NCBI GenBank assembly: GCA_050084515.1
Contig: CM114275.1
Coordinates: 10,106,001-10,170,000 of the forward strand
Length of the DNA: 64,000 nt
Origin: Blasia pusilla
Taxonomy: Eukaryota; Marchantiophyta; Marchantiopsida; Blasiales
Reading direction: 5' to 3'
How positions within the stretch are numbered: the stretch's first letter is position 1; each line of letters begins with the position of its first letter. The notes under the pieces were generated by a model. That model was not told where the DNA came from and did not search any database. It worked only from the letters and a program-made list of their open reading frames with translations. Position numbers and translations under genes: made by a program. Shown here piece by piece: positions 45,440 through 56,529 of the stretch.

Positions 45440-45926
45440 TGTAAAGTCCTACCATGTCAACAACATAGAGGGTCAACATTATGTCGTTTAGGTGTAATTT
45501 TGTCTTCAGGTGTTGGATGAGGTTGACAACATGTCGGTTGCATTAGAAGCGTCATTTTTTTCGATTCCCCTCTTTTGCTCTTTTTCAACCAAGTGACTTA
45601 TTGATCGAGTCAAGGCTCACGCGATAATCTATGCACCTAGGTTACCATTGGAGATGGCTATTTCTAGGGGAAGTTATTTTTGGCTATTTCTAGGGGAAGT
45701 TATTTTTGGGTCTTCCCAAGGGTATTAGAGAGGGGTAGATGGCTTTCCCAATTAAGCCATGTTTCTCATGTTGGGCCTTTGGAGAACATCTCTCGCTAGT
45801 GTGTGGTAGGAACTAGGATACTAGCGTCTGGATTCCCTCATAGTCGGAGGGTGGATGTGACTTGATATAGCAATGTAGATGTGAGAGTAAAGTTGGCAGT
45901 GTGAGCCATTTTTACTTCAATTTTTT
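45440..45926 (+). repeat. Third copy of repeat family R1
   Basis: Matches the inner 470 bp of 2720-3190 in direct orientation, with the CTCTTTTGC, TCTCATGTTG and GGTAGGAACTAG blocks. It contains a local tandem duplication (two copies of a GGCTATTTCTAGGGGAAGTT unit at about 45654-45710). Similarity ends near 45926, where two other copies continue, which may mark an end of the family unit. Confidence 0.7.
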
Positions 45927-46760
45927 ATGAGAAATATCTCAAGCGGCATAGGGAATTTGTTGGTTGTAGGTGGGCAGGCATGGAATTTTTTGGTTGTAGG
46001 TGGGCGGGCAAGTTGCTTGCGTGGGAAGCCCCTTGAGATACAACTGTGTGTTTTTTTTGTCATTTTTTTGTTCAAAAAGTCGTGCGCGGGTGCGTCACTT
46101 ATTTTCCTCATATTTTCTAGTCCATACTGATGTAGGGTAGTGGTGGAATGTCAAGGAGTAATGGTTGAGTGTAACCCTAAGTGTAGCATCAAATGTATGG
46201 GAGTGAATGTCAAGAAAGAGAGAGAACATATTAGGTCAAGAATTGCACTTGCCGTAAGGGGGGCTGACTAGTTAGGTCCCATCTAGGGTTAGGTCACTTT
46301 TACGGCAATTGGGCATAGATGCGCAGGCAAAACAAAGTTGAGGAGTGTATGTCCACGAAAGAGAGATTGGAAAGGGTCCGGAGGGAGCTATTAGAATTCT
46401 AGTAGGAAAGGTTGTGCAAGCTCCATTATGAGTTTGAATAGAGATGCTCTAGACGATAGTGTTGGATTCTCAACATCCACTTCTTTCTGCACCATTAAAC
46501 TAATCAGACCCCTTACATGAGGAGAAGCCTAGATTGATGATTCTGACTCAGACATCCAAGGAGTCATAGTAATATGACATAGGTGGTTTATGGAGCAGCG
46601 TTGCTATGATTATCTAACCCTATATTGCATTAGGGTGCCCCGCACCCTGATGCATCGTGAGGGTTCGAGGGCGCAAAAGCTCGCAAAATTTTTCTATAAA
46701 TAGAAACAAAGAAAAGTAGGTAAAAAACCCTAGTTTATTGAGAAGTCAAATAGTCAAGAG
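45927..46760. other. Unassigned DNA
   Basis: No gene. A short direct repeat of TGGTTGTAGGTGGGC occurs at about 45959-46010. Otherwise nothing is visible. Confidence 0.4.
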
Positions 46761-46815
46761 CCGTAGTGGTAGCGCATTCTCGTATGACGAGTTATCTCCA
46801 TGTTCAAGTTCCATC
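46761..46815 (+). ncRNA. tRNA-like pol III promoter, possible SINE head
   Basis: A box-A-like GTAGTGGTAGCG at 46763-46774 and a box-B-like GTTCAAGTTCC at 46802-46812 have the spacing found in tRNA genes. A full cloverleaf with matched acceptor arms is not convincing, so this is more likely the head of a tRNA-derived SINE or a tRNA pseudogene than a working tRNA. No poly(A) or TTG tail end was found. Confidence 0.35.
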
Positions 46816-47117
46816 GAAGCTATTTTGTGAGCGCACGGACGAATTAGGCCACTTTGTATCTCCAAGATTTGTTACATGTCTATGTGATTTTGTCACATAA
46901 TATTTCTTCAGAAGTAGGGGCGGTGGGGCCAAGGAACTAGTTGGGGTTGTCAAGTGAAAAAGACGCACCGAAGCAAGGAAGATGGGTATGCTTGATAAAG
47001 CCATCCAGGAGGGTGGGAGTTAGGGTGCACGAATTGACTTATAGGCGTGGACAAAGAATAAAAAATCCTCATTAAAAAGCAAGAGATGGAAAACCCATCT
47101 AGAATAAAAAAACAAGG

Positions 47118-48290
47118 GAAGGGGCGCTCAAAGAGTTGAGTACGTGAAGGCCACAATTTTCTCAAAAAAAGAAAAGGGGGCATCCCCCTATCGACTAAAC
47201 TTACCAACAACAAAGAAAATATCAACAATACCTATAGAGACATGACTACCACTAAGTGTGGCTGTAGCGCTGGCGTCCCCCATATCCTGGGCCTGCCCCA
47301 AATGCCCATTGGCTTGGGCATGCTACAAAGCTATGGAGACTCATTGCCTACAAAAAAGAAGCATAGTAGCTAAAGACACTCCATTTCTCAACTGGAGATG
47401 ATGAGGGCAATACGTAAGGAATGAGTCAAACCTCTTCCCCATTGCTCCATACATCTTTGTGGCTAGGGGGACGAATCGAAGTCCATCATGAAGTTGAATA
47501 TACATTGAGTTGGGTCTTCTTGGCCGCCATCACCTCCACTCCTTGTAGCAATCTCCCTTGTGCCACAACTTGGGCTCACACAACCTAAGTGGTGGCACAA
47601 GGGAGATAAAGTACGAACAGAAAAGGAAACTTAAAGGAGCCATAAGAATTGTGGGCTCCATTGGGAGCCATGCCAAGGAGAACTGGGGTCATGCATTAGG
47701 TCTTTGAAGGTGTGAAATAAGGTGAATGTTAATATTTCATGAACACCGGATAATGAAAAAACCATCGAGTGTACAAAAATGGGAGACTCAAAGAGTTGGA
47801 TACGTGAAAGTCACAAGGAGCCAAAAACATAAAAAAGAGGAATCCCTCTAGTGGCTAAACTCACTAATAGTAGAGACAATATCATCAACATCTAGAGAGC
47901 TGTGACTACCACTAAGTGGGCCTCTAGCATCAACGTCTCCCACAACTTGAGCCCTTGCAAAAGCGCATTAGCCTAGGCACACTGCAAAGCTATGGAGACC
48001 TGTTTCCTACAATAATGAATTGTAGTAGCTAAGGACAACCCATTTCTTGAGTGGAGATAATGAGCGCAATCCGTAAGGAACGAGTCCAACCTCTCCCCCA
48101 TAGCCCCATACATCTCTATGGCTAGGGGGACGAATTGATGTCCACAATGAAGTCGAGTATATAGATGGGTCTTCTTCACTGTCATTGCCGCCGTTGCTCC
48201 TTGTTGCAATCTCATGTGGGCTCGCAAAACCTCCCACATAGGATCTGTCACTACAAAATCCGCCACCACCACCTCAACCTTACGCGTCAT
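47118..48290. repeat. Two direct repeats with a retroelement-like coding tail
   Basis: 47118-47580 and 47785-48230 are imperfect direct copies spaced about 665 bp. On the minus strand, 48290-47973 is open for 105 codons (DPMWEVLRAHMRL, CGHQFVPLAIEMYGAMGERLD, YCRKQVSIALQ). From memory this resembles the C-terminal tail of some plant LINE-like reverse transcriptase proteins, but I am not sure. Neither copy is complete. The arrangement suggests a tandem duplication of a 3'-truncated retroelement fragment. Confidence 0.5.
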
Positions 48291-48299
48291 TTAAAGATT

Positions 48300-51120
48300 A
48301 GCACGAATAAGGGAATCCCTCATGGAGAAGCACCTCTTTCTCTACACATGGAAGCCACTCTTACGAGCAATACTCAACATGATGTCCCACACAACATCGT
48401 GAGTGGAAATCCTCTCACCCCCAACTAGACAATGTACCAAATATACGCCAAGTGGATTGTAACTTCAAGGTCATCCATCCCATTCTAATCCTTTAGAGAT
48501 GCTTAACTAGAGAGTTCTTATGCATGTTTTGGTAACATATTTTTTATTTGGAAGCCGTATTCAACATTTTGAAGGGGGAGCACCAACAATTTTCTAAGGA
48601 GCAGAAGAGACTGAAGGGATAGATGGAGAGGGTCGTGAACAAATCATTTTGTAGAGATGAGCTCCACAAAAGACAAAGAGTTGTAATGCAGATCATACGT
48701 ACGGAGCAATGCAGGAGGGCATCATGGCAAGTTGACAACAAAAGATGCATAGTTGGTAGCATTCCCAAATATTTCCAACTATGCAATCCGAGTAGACAAG
48801 AGCAAGATATGTGTGATTGGAAGAAGGCAATCGCTGTAGGTGAAAGAGGGGCCCTCATGAAAAAACAATTGGCCCAAGTGCACGATTTGCTTCAACCCCA
48901 TTGCCGTAGAAGGTTGCTACATGACAAGCACATATAAAGCCTATTATTGGCATCCGTACTATCTTCAAAAGGCCATATTATTGTCAAAAAAGTGTCCAAC
49001 TTGTAAACAACCTTGGTCTGGAAGATTATGTCATATTTTTGGCATATCTTTCTATGCGTGATAGTAATGCATCACCTTCATATCGCAAGCAAACCCAAGA
49101 GCAAGATAATTTCACTCTCAATTTGGGACAGCGTAGCCCTCGATCACATTATAACCATGAAGTTAAGATAGATGGGATGGTTCACAGAGAAATCCCACGT
49201 CAAAAAATAATTGATCAAAAAATGTGATTGGTGCTCATCCATTTCATTGACATGTACGATCGAGAAGAGTTTTTGCATGGAATTGGAATATATTTCCAAA
49301 ATCAAGATGCAAAAAACTTATTCTTTGCGCAAGGGTTGATATCACAAGAAGTCCGAGATATCCTCAGCATAACTTGACAACTAATCCTAAATGATCATCA
49401 AAATCCATCGGTGGATGATCTTGTCTTGAGGAGACTCGAATTAATCTTGCCACCTTTCTTATGGCAAGATATTCCTCAACGGATGGAAGGGGAATATCCA
49501 CGACCATACCATTAAGTACCTTCGCTAGATGCAACAAGAACTCTTTGGATTCTTTGAGAGATATTGGGAGATTTTTCCAACATTGCCAACACAAGATAGA
49601 GATGATGGTGAAACCGATGTTATGTTGGAAAGGACTATTCCTTGTGGAGGGAGGACGCTCGTGACTAGAGCTAGGGGAAGAGTTAGCGAGACGACTGAAC
49701 TAGTATTACACATATCCGATGATGAATAAGATTGGGTATAATGTACATATAATCTCTATAATGTACATAAGTATGAGGTTCCTCTCAATCCATATATTAT
49801 AGGATACCACTCCTTTTTGTAAAAAATATAATTTCTTTTTCTTGAAAATGGCTTATTTGTACAATCTTATGAAAAATACGAGACCCCTTAAGAAAAGTTG
49901 GATGCATGTTTCCGCATGAAATTTTGTAAATGATGATTTAGAGTTGGAAGGTGATTTGAACATGGAAGATTAAGAGTTCAACTTTTTCAAAATAGATATT
50001 TCAACTTCATCCTTCATTGATTCCTACCTTTATCGAAGTGCATCTTTGTTTTCCTTTATGGGCGTTAGCTAACTTTGAAGACTTGTAAATGTGAGGCAAT
50101 TGTGAAAGTTGACCATGAAGTCAGTTCATGAAAGGTCTCTACGTTTTCTGTAGGGTTATCTTTGGCTAAAGTGGAAAGTACAATAATGCAAATATTTTTT
50201 TGATTACAAAAAAATAAATTTTTTTTTCATATTTTATAAGATTTTCAATTTATATTTACAAGGAGATATGATTTATTATTTAAAAGTAATGATTGAACCT
50301 GAATTCTTATCTTAAATTTACCCTATGGGCATCTATTAGACTGAAAAGTAGAACAAGGGGAAGATCTTAATCATTCAAATTTTAGATATTATTTCAATTT
50401 TATGAAATAAAATAAATTATTTCATATTTGGGAAAAAAATACTGAAAGAAGATAAGAGTATGTCAAAACAATAAATCTTCTTCACAAATCTGGAAAGAAT
50501 AATCTTAAACTAAAACTATGATTGGGCAATGTCCTTCAAAACAGTTTTCCATATTTATAAAAAAATCTAAATGTCATGAGCATAATTAATTCTCACGACA
50601 TTTTTATGATCTCTTATACATTTTTCTTAACCTTCAGAATTTATTTAATTTTTCATTTTTTCTAATTCATTTTGATATTTTTTAATTAGTCCATTGGTAC
50701 ATTCGAGGGACAAAGTTAATTTCTAACTAGTCTTTTATTAGGTTCTATAATTATAAAGCCATTAATAAATTTTTTAGCTTCCATGTCTAAAAGATGGATG
50801 AACAAATTCTTTTTCAAATTTTCGTTAATTAGGAATCATACTATAAATTATATTATAAAATTTGAATTCACTATTTCCCCTTGTATTATCTCATAATATT
50901 ATATCAAAGATATTAATATTGAAAGCTATTTTTAATCATATATATAGTATGTAAGCTTCTAAACTACCACTTAAGGAATATTAATAATATTTCTTCTTCT
51001 GTAATCTAAAAAATTTCATTTCCTTTTTAAAAGTAACAAATATTTATTTGATAATCTTATTTTTTTGAGATAGATTTGAAAGTTAAATTAATTGATGGGA
51101 AAATTTTCAAAAAAATAAAA
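48300..51120. other. Unassigned, mostly AT-rich DNA
   Basis: Two ATG-led plus frames occur: 48623-48937 (104 codons, basic, three Cys, start MERVVNKSFCRDELHKRQR) and 49529-49729 (66 codons, acidic end HISDDE). Neither is recognised; together with the broken frames between them they may be one decayed coding region. From 49740 to 51120 the DNA is very AT-rich with no coding signal. Confidence 0.35.
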
Positions 51121-51180
51121 TTTTGACCCAAAGTTCAAAAATATTTAAGTGGTTTCTGAACATGCGCGATCATATCTTCT
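51121..51180. repeat. Satellite monomer fragment left of element C
   Basis: Contains the ATATTTAAGTGG block followed by CATGCGCGATCATATCTTCT, the same order as in the satellite array right of 60474. It is the left-hand piece of a monomer split by insertion of element C. Confidence 0.75.
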
Positions 51181-51282
51181 TTGTCGTGCGAATCCACATC
51201 GTTATACAACATACATCGCTGACATAGCATATTCACATACATACATAGACGAGAGCATCCACAAATACAAGTGTACCACAAC
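51181..51282 (+). repeat. Repeat X, outer copy of element C
   Basis: Begins TGTCGTGCG and ends GTACCACA (TG to CA). It is nearly identical to 51651-51768, apart from an 8-bp length difference, and lies between the satellite and repeat Y. Confidence 0.85.
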
Positions 51283-51649
51283 TGAAATCCGTGAAAGACC
51301 TACTGTCATAAAACACATATAGAATCACATACAATATGCCAAACCCACTCCACGATGGGAGAATCCATGTCGAAGCTTGCAGGAACCACCATAGCCAAGA
51401 GCTCTACTCACTACCAAAGCTAACTCCCAACGCAACAGGCTCAACTCAAAGAACTAACTGTTCTTTGAGTGCACACCACACTTTATCCTCCAACCTAATA
51501 ACGGGCCCTATTGGAAAAGTCACCCTCAATTGAATAACCCCCAACCCTATGTATGAAACCGCATCTCTACCTAGACACTACGGCCCTACATAAGGTATGG
51601 CCTCTACTAGCACACTATACTCTACGACATAATCCGTATGGTCATGACA
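51283..51649 (-). repeat. Element C terminal repeat Y, left copy (3' LTR part)
   Basis: 367 bp, matching 60108-60473 almost throughout. On the minus strand it begins TGTCATGACC and ends ATTTCA, so the ends have LTR form (TG to CA). Differences between the copies are few by eye, pointing to a younger insertion than D. Confidence 0.85.
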
Positions 51650-51650
51650 G

Positions 51651-51768
51651 TTGTCGTGCAAATCCACATCGTCATACAATATACATCGCTGACATACCAT
51701 ACTCACATACATACATAACATAGACGAGAGCATCCACAAACACAAGTGTACCACAACTCGCCCCCCTA
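51651..51768 (+). repeat. Repeat X, inner copy next to the polypurine tract
   Basis: Second X copy of element C, directly left of the polypurine tract. Fragment F (11.5-11.8 kb) has the same order, 3' non-coding then X, so X beside the polypurine tract is an old feature of the family and may be the start of its LTR. Confidence 0.8.
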
Positions 51769-51930
51769 ACTGGCGGTAAGGTCCCTCTAACTCCCAGGTA
51801 GCCCTATACATCTACTACATGCTGTACACCTTCTTGGGTGCACGAATCAGAAGGTCGGGTGCTAGGTTGCCCCATGGTTAGTCGCCTATCTATAATCCAT
51901 ATCATGCAAAGATCAAGTCATCTATCTCTC

Positions 51931-52224
51931 CTAAGTACATCGAGGACAAACCCACCTTCTAGTAGGAACAAAATCCATACGTGGAGTCAAACACATCATG
52001 TGCCAACCCCTAGAACACCGATCACACACCAACATACGGGTTGCATTACCAGCAGACCCACACAACATGCACCTCAAGCTAGCACGTATCATGGCTAAGC
52101 TTGGGTCAACAGTACCATCCACATTTGGAAGATGACATGGCGCACAATTACGCACATGGTCCTTCCAAACAACTCCATCACAACCCTCCGACATGAGAAC
52201 TCCAGAAGCTAACACCTCGCGCAC
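51931..52224 (-). CDS. Element C: integrase tail with PHD finger
   Basis: A 97-codon open frame at the 3' end of pol. Residues 4-33 (GVVWKDHVRNCAPCHLPN) are the end of the integrase C-terminal region. Residues 52-96 form a PHD zinc finger: C52, C55, C67, C70, H75, C78, C93 and C96, spacing C-x2-C-x11-C-x2-C-x4-H-x2-C-x14-C-x2-C, with the conserved Trp91 two residues before Cys93. This is the Cys4-His-Cys3 cross-brace pattern. PHD fingers read histone H3 tails, commonly the unmodified or methylated Lys4 end. All eight ligands are present. The frame upstream is broken by TAG and TGA at about 52279 and 52229. It ends one residue after the last Cys, so the PHD closes the polyprotein. It takes the place of the chromodomain in A and B. 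Confidence 0.88.
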   Translation of the reverse strand: MREVLASGVLMSEGCDGVVWKDHVRNCAPCHLPNVDGTVDPSLAMIRASLRCMLCGSAGNATRMLVCDRCSRGWHMMCLTPRMDFVPTRRWVCPRCT

Positions 52225-52229
52225 TCATA

Positions 52230-53144
52230 AAATAGTGTGGCCTGCCGTCACATCCAACGTTGTCGGTGCAATCTACTGCAAATAGACATAGTCCCCTACA
52301 TGGAACCTACGAATCGATGGTCGATAATCTCCACCCGGAATGATTGCATACTGCAACGTATCCTTGTGTTGAGCAATGGCGAGGTTCACAAAGTTTGTTG
52401 GCATAACTCTCCGAACGAGCTCTGCCCCGCTGAGAACACACTCTCATCCACATCTTTGGGTCATCAAGGTTCACCACCTCACTAGACTCCCAAAAAATTG
52501 CTGCTGGCAAGTCTGGATCTCGGCCGTATAACAGAGAATAAGGTGAGAAGGAAGCCAAGGATGCTTGGCGACTGAGCCTATACCCCATGGCTAACCATGG
52601 CAACTGAATATCCCAGTCTCCAAGATGCCCCTTCTGTAGGCGATACTTGCGCAATTCCCTCTTCACCGTCAGAACCACACGCTCTGCCAAACCATCCGCC
52701 TCTAGATGATCTCGAGACGTGGTCCGATGATCAATCAACGCCTTGTCACACAAGACCAAATCAGATACCTGGTCGGTCAAAGACTTCAATGGTGCACCAA
52801 AATGACTAAGCACTCTATCAAGAAACGCATACGCCGTTCCCTCACTTGCCTTGTTAGGCAATACCACCACTCAATCCACTTGGAGAAGTGCTCCACCATC
52901 ACCAACACATATCGATGATGTCGTACAATCAACGGTAACGGTCCCGCAAATCCACACTCCAACGGTAACCCAACCCCATAATAGGCAAGGGGTGTAATTG
53001 TGGTGTAGGGGCATTGAATGATGCCCTCACCCGATCACAAACCATACAACGTGACACCAACTGCTGCACTTGAGTATGCATGCCACGCCACCAATACTGA
53101 CCAAGGAGTAAGCTATACGTACGCTTTACCCCAAAATGTCCCAA
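52230..53144 (-). pseudogene. Element C: integrase
   Basis: Two open stretches. 53144-52929 has the zinc domain (MGHFGVKRTYSLLLGQYWW, then CMVC) and WSVDL, the first catalytic Asp. 52870-52307 has LTDQ with the second Asp and DGLAERVV with the catalytic Glu, then LPWLAMGYR and PYSLLYGRDPDLP. A frame break lies at 52930-52870. The sequence after SYAN shifts frame and continues as VGDYVYLQ near 52290. It is a DDE integrase of a type unlike A and B. The C-terminal part leads into the PHD finger. Confidence 0.88.
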
Positions 53145-54793
53145 CTCCTCAGGGCCTGTCGCACAATGCGCTCTCTCTGAGCCAAATACAGCACTACTCG
53201 TACTCTACCATCCTCCCACACACGGAGAATATGTGTTCCCTCCAATCGATATCTCTTAGCACGTTGAAGAACACAGTCTCGCTTCTTGGCACTCACTTTG
53301 CCTGGCACCCTACTGGTCCGTAGGAACTCCAACACCAACGCATCATCATGAATATCACGTTGATCCGTACCACCATCTCCAACCTTAGGATCTGAAGACT
53401 GGCCATCTACCCTCTGACTAGAGTAAGATTTTATGTGGTCCTCCATACTAGAGTCCACCCCTAACCAACATAAAAAGATGGATGCATTCCAACCTGGCAC
53501 CATCTCCTCATCAACCTCGCCATGCCATCTAGCCCCAGTTGCATCCTCTTGGCTAGTACATGGGTTCCTACTCAACCCATCAACATCAAGGTTGGCAACT
53601 CCAGGTCTATGTACCACCTGGAAGTCATAGTCCTGTAAGATAAGAGCCCACTGTGCAAGCTTCCCTGTAAGCTTGTCAGACTTCATCAACCACTTGAGCG
53701 GCTGATGATCAGTAACAAGGGTAAACTGTGTGCCAAACAAGTAACACGTAAAGTGTGCCACAACCCACACTGCTACCAAACACTCTCCCTCATATGAACT
53801 GTAGCGCGACTCCGTTGCATTATTCGAACGACTTGCATAGGCCACCACAAACTCCATGTGCTCATCATCATGTTGTGTCAACACCGCTCCAAGTCCCAAC
53901 CTACTCCAATCAGTGTGTAATTGAAATGGGCGCCCTCTCATAGGTCTCCTCAAGATAGGCGCCGCCACCAACTGGGCCTTGAGCTCCACAAAAGCTCTCT
54001 CCTGATCATCTCCCCAGTGCCACTCTTGATCTGATTTCAAGGGCTTTGCCATAGCACTAAATCCCTTCACATACCTCCGATAGTAGTTCGCCAATCCCAT
54101 GAATGCCCGAACTCTACTCACATCTACCGGACGCGGAATAAGGGCAATAGCCTCCACCTTTGCTTGTTGAACTCCCAAACCACCTAAATAGATCACATGA
54201 CCCAAGTACTCAACATCCTCAAGGAAGAACTTACACTTTCTTGGATGCAAACGTAGACCATGAACTTTCAACCTCTCAACAACAATCTGCAAATGTATAT
54301 AATGCTCCTCCACCGTGTTACTGAACACCAAGATATCATCAATATAACACCAAACAAAATCCAACCCTACTAGGATCCTGTCCATCACTCTCTGAAACTC
54401 GGCAGGTGCATTCTTCAACCCAAAGGGTAAGAATTTCCACTGGTATAAACAATCCTTGCCTTGAGAGTTGACACCCAAAAATGTTGTCTTGGCCTTGTCA
54501 CTCTCCCGAATCGGCAATTGATGGTATCCTGCCCGAAGATCCAAAGTACTGAAAATCTTTGTCTGTCCCACCACATCAAAGATCTCCTCATGTGTAGGCA
54601 TGGCATACATATCGGCCTTGGTTTGCCAATTGATAGGACGGTAATCTCCACACATCCGCCTATCCGTGTAGTTGCCATGCATATACTTTTTAGCAGGTAT
54701 GACAGTGGCTGATGCATACTCTCCATGCGACAACTCCACTAATCCAGCCTCCAAAAGGTCCAACGTCCTACTCTGAATCAAGTCCCTCTCCAT
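53126..54793 (-). CDS. Element C: reverse transcriptase and RNase H
   Basis: A 555-codon open frame, the longest in the window. The reverse transcriptase shows CGDYRPIN, FSTLDLRAGYHQ, KTTFLGVN, FGLKNAPAEFQRVM and the catalytic CYIDDILVFS; the thumb has YLGHVI and RAFMGLANYYRRYVKGFS. RNase H has QLHTDWSRLGLGAVL, the YEGECLVAVWVVA acidic residue and LVTDHQPLKWL, so the catalytic acidic residues are present. The frame runs into the integrase N-terminal region. All motifs look competent, although the upstream frame is broken near 54780-54793. Replicates the element RNA. Confidence 0.95.
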   Translation of the reverse strand: MERDLIQSRTLDLLEAGLVELSHGEYASATVIPAKKYMHGNYTDRRMCGDYRPINWQTKADMYAMPTHEEIFDVVGQTKIFSTLDLRAGYHQLPIRESDKAKTTFLGVNSQGKDCLYQWKFLPFGLKNAPAEFQRVMDRILVGLDFVWCYIDDILVFSNTVEEHYIHLQIVVERLKVHGLRLHPRKCKFFLEDVEYLGHVIYLGGLGVQQAKVEAIALIPRPVDVSRVRAFMGLANYYRRYVKGFSAMAKPLKSDQEWHWGDDQERAFVELKAQLVAAPILRRPMRGRPFQLHTDWSRLGLGAVLTQHDDEHMEFVVAYASRSNNATESRYSSYEGECLVAVWVVAHFTCYLFGTQFTLVTDHQPLKWLMKSDKLTGKLAQWALILQDYDFQVVHRPGVANLDVDGLSRNPCTSQEDATGARWHGEVDEEMVPGWNASIFLCWLGVDSSMEDHIKSYSSQRVDGQSSDPKVGDGGTDQRDIHDDALVLEFLRTSRVPGKVSAKKRDCVLQRAKRYRLEGTHILRVWEDGRVRVVLYLAQRERIVRQALRSWDILG

Positions 54794-55259
54794 ATCACTA
54801 TATCGGTAGGGACGACAAAATCAAATCCATATACACTAGCCAAATCAATCCGTATATTGGGTCCAACCACAACACCCAACTCCTTCATGCTAAAGGCAAA
54901 ACAACTCCTATGAGCACGTAGGAACTGTGTCAAGCGTCGTTTCTCACCTCCCGTAAGCTTGGGCCCAAGTAATGGCTCCCAAGTCTCCTCCACTGGCACA
55001 CTAGAGGGAGAGGACGATGCCATTGGCTGCTACACAACCCCCTCACAAGATGGTACACCCTTAGCTACACCATCATTTGAGCAAATAACTCTTCCACTTG
55101 CATGAGCAACCAACTCCATATGCCCAGCCATTACATCCCATTTACTCCAAGGATGCAAAATACTACTCTCCTCGCCCCCACCTGATGCCTCTATCGTCCC
55201 GGTAGCCATCAAGCTCATCACAAGGGATGGAAGACCCACAGAAATAGTCCGAAGTCGAC
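54794..55259 (-). pseudogene. Element C: linker between methyltransferase and reverse transcriptase
   Basis: Open apart from one TAG near 55028 and a frameshift near 54785. The end carries WEPLLGPKLTGGEKRRL, then LRAHRSCFAFSMKELG, the usual pre-RT block of gypsy pol. The middle has no recognised domain. Confidence 0.7.
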
Positions 55260-55925
55260 GTTGCTCAGCCATACCAAGACTCAAAATCCAAGTCAAAAAA
55301 TTCAGATCCATGGTCTGACCCAACACATAACGTCGTGAAGCCTAAGAAATAGAAGCAACCGTTGTCACACCAGTAGCAAATCCCATTGCACGCTCTCTCT
55401 CATCAGCGTTAGGCTCCACCAACTGTCTCACATGAGAATCCCATACAAGCCCAGAACCACCTTCCTTGTAGGCATGTGACGAGGGAAAACTCACAAATGT
55501 GGATAGTGCCATTCTAGGCTGGCCCACACGGTTCACCACTGCCATGGGTGACCGATCAATAACCCTCACCACCTGAGAAAGTCGCCCAGTATCCAAGATA
55601 CTATCCACTATAAGGCAAGGATCTCGCTGCACTGCATCATATGCTTGACGTAGAACCTCCGTAGGCAACAAGTTTGTCCACCACAAGCGTGGGCGATGTG
55701 CACGCGAGCCAACTCACGCTGCATCCAACAACACCGTTGGTCCAATCCAAGACCGCACCTCATGAACACTCGCCATCATCCGGGTCCGAGTGTCACCCAA
55801 CAATGGAACAGTCTCTAGAATGTAAGCTGGATCACGTGCCTGATGAACCCGAAGATGTCGTATAACCTCGTGAGGTATAACAGCCTCACACCAAGCCTCT
55901 TGCACTAGGCGATCAGCCTCCTGCC
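55260..55925 (-). pseudogene. Element C: C-terminal half of DNMT3-like methyltransferase
   Basis: Same frame as the protease, with a TGA near 55715 and a TAG near 55341. It holds motif VI as AYILETVPLLGD (Asn of ENV changed to Thr), a VIII-like AHRPRLWWTN at 55702-55673, the ADERERAMGF block (compare ERIFGFP of DNMT3), and motif X as YVLGQTMDLN at about 55325-55296. Motifs I (SAM binding) and IV (catalytic Cys) are absent: the C sequence passes from VLRQEADRLVQEAW directly to the motif VI region, where D has about 350 bp more with motifs I and IV. C therefore encodes an inactive half domain. Alignment with D shows the two are the same domain. Confidence 0.8.
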
Positions 55926-55929
55926 GTAG

Positions 55930-56526
55930 TACACCGCCTGAACTCCAAAGTGGCACATCCAATGATGAGGATGCCACTGCTGCAAAACTAGGGACCTCCT
56001 CTACCTCCTCATGCACAGGAGAATCTATAGCAGAAACATTACCCTCCAAAAAGTCTCCTAGCCAAGTGACTACTCCACTAAAACCAGCCACATATGCTAA
56101 AATCGTTGGGGAAGACCCTCCTGGTCGAGCCCCATAAATAAATCTCACACGAACCTGGCTCATACATCCATCCCTGGACTGCCAACCAGGTCTATAAGAC
56201 GCTGTCTCAGTCGAGTAGTCCATCTGAAAACCCATCGGGTACAATACTACTCCTCCAACTAGTACATCATACGACTCGACTGATGTGATCACTGAAGGTA
56301 CTCCCAAGCAGGAACTATCAGTCGCATGATCTAGTCTCAACTGTACAAAAAAATTCTCCCGTATCATGAATTGAGACATATCATTGGATCCTCCAAGTGA
56401 TGTTTGAATCTGGAATGGGCAAGGCTCAAGCTCTGACCTCCGAATACCCAAACCAATACATGTCGCCTTTCCCAACATCAAAGGTTGGGCACCAAAGTCT
56501 AACAAGACTCTATCTGGTCTATACAC
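55930..56526 (-). CDS. Element C: aspartic protease region
   Basis: Open frame from about 56526. The active site reads VLLDFGAQPLML, close to the xxDxGA of retropepsins, with the catalytic Asp. The later blocks YDVLVGGVVLYPMGF and RPGWQSRDG belong to this family's protease. It runs in frame into the methyltransferase segment. It cuts the polyprotein into mature parts. Confidence 0.75.
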
Positions 56527-56529
56527 CTG

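Noticed and set aside
51838-55023. Plus-strand open frames across element C
   Set aside because: They are antisense shadows of the reverse transcriptase and integrase.
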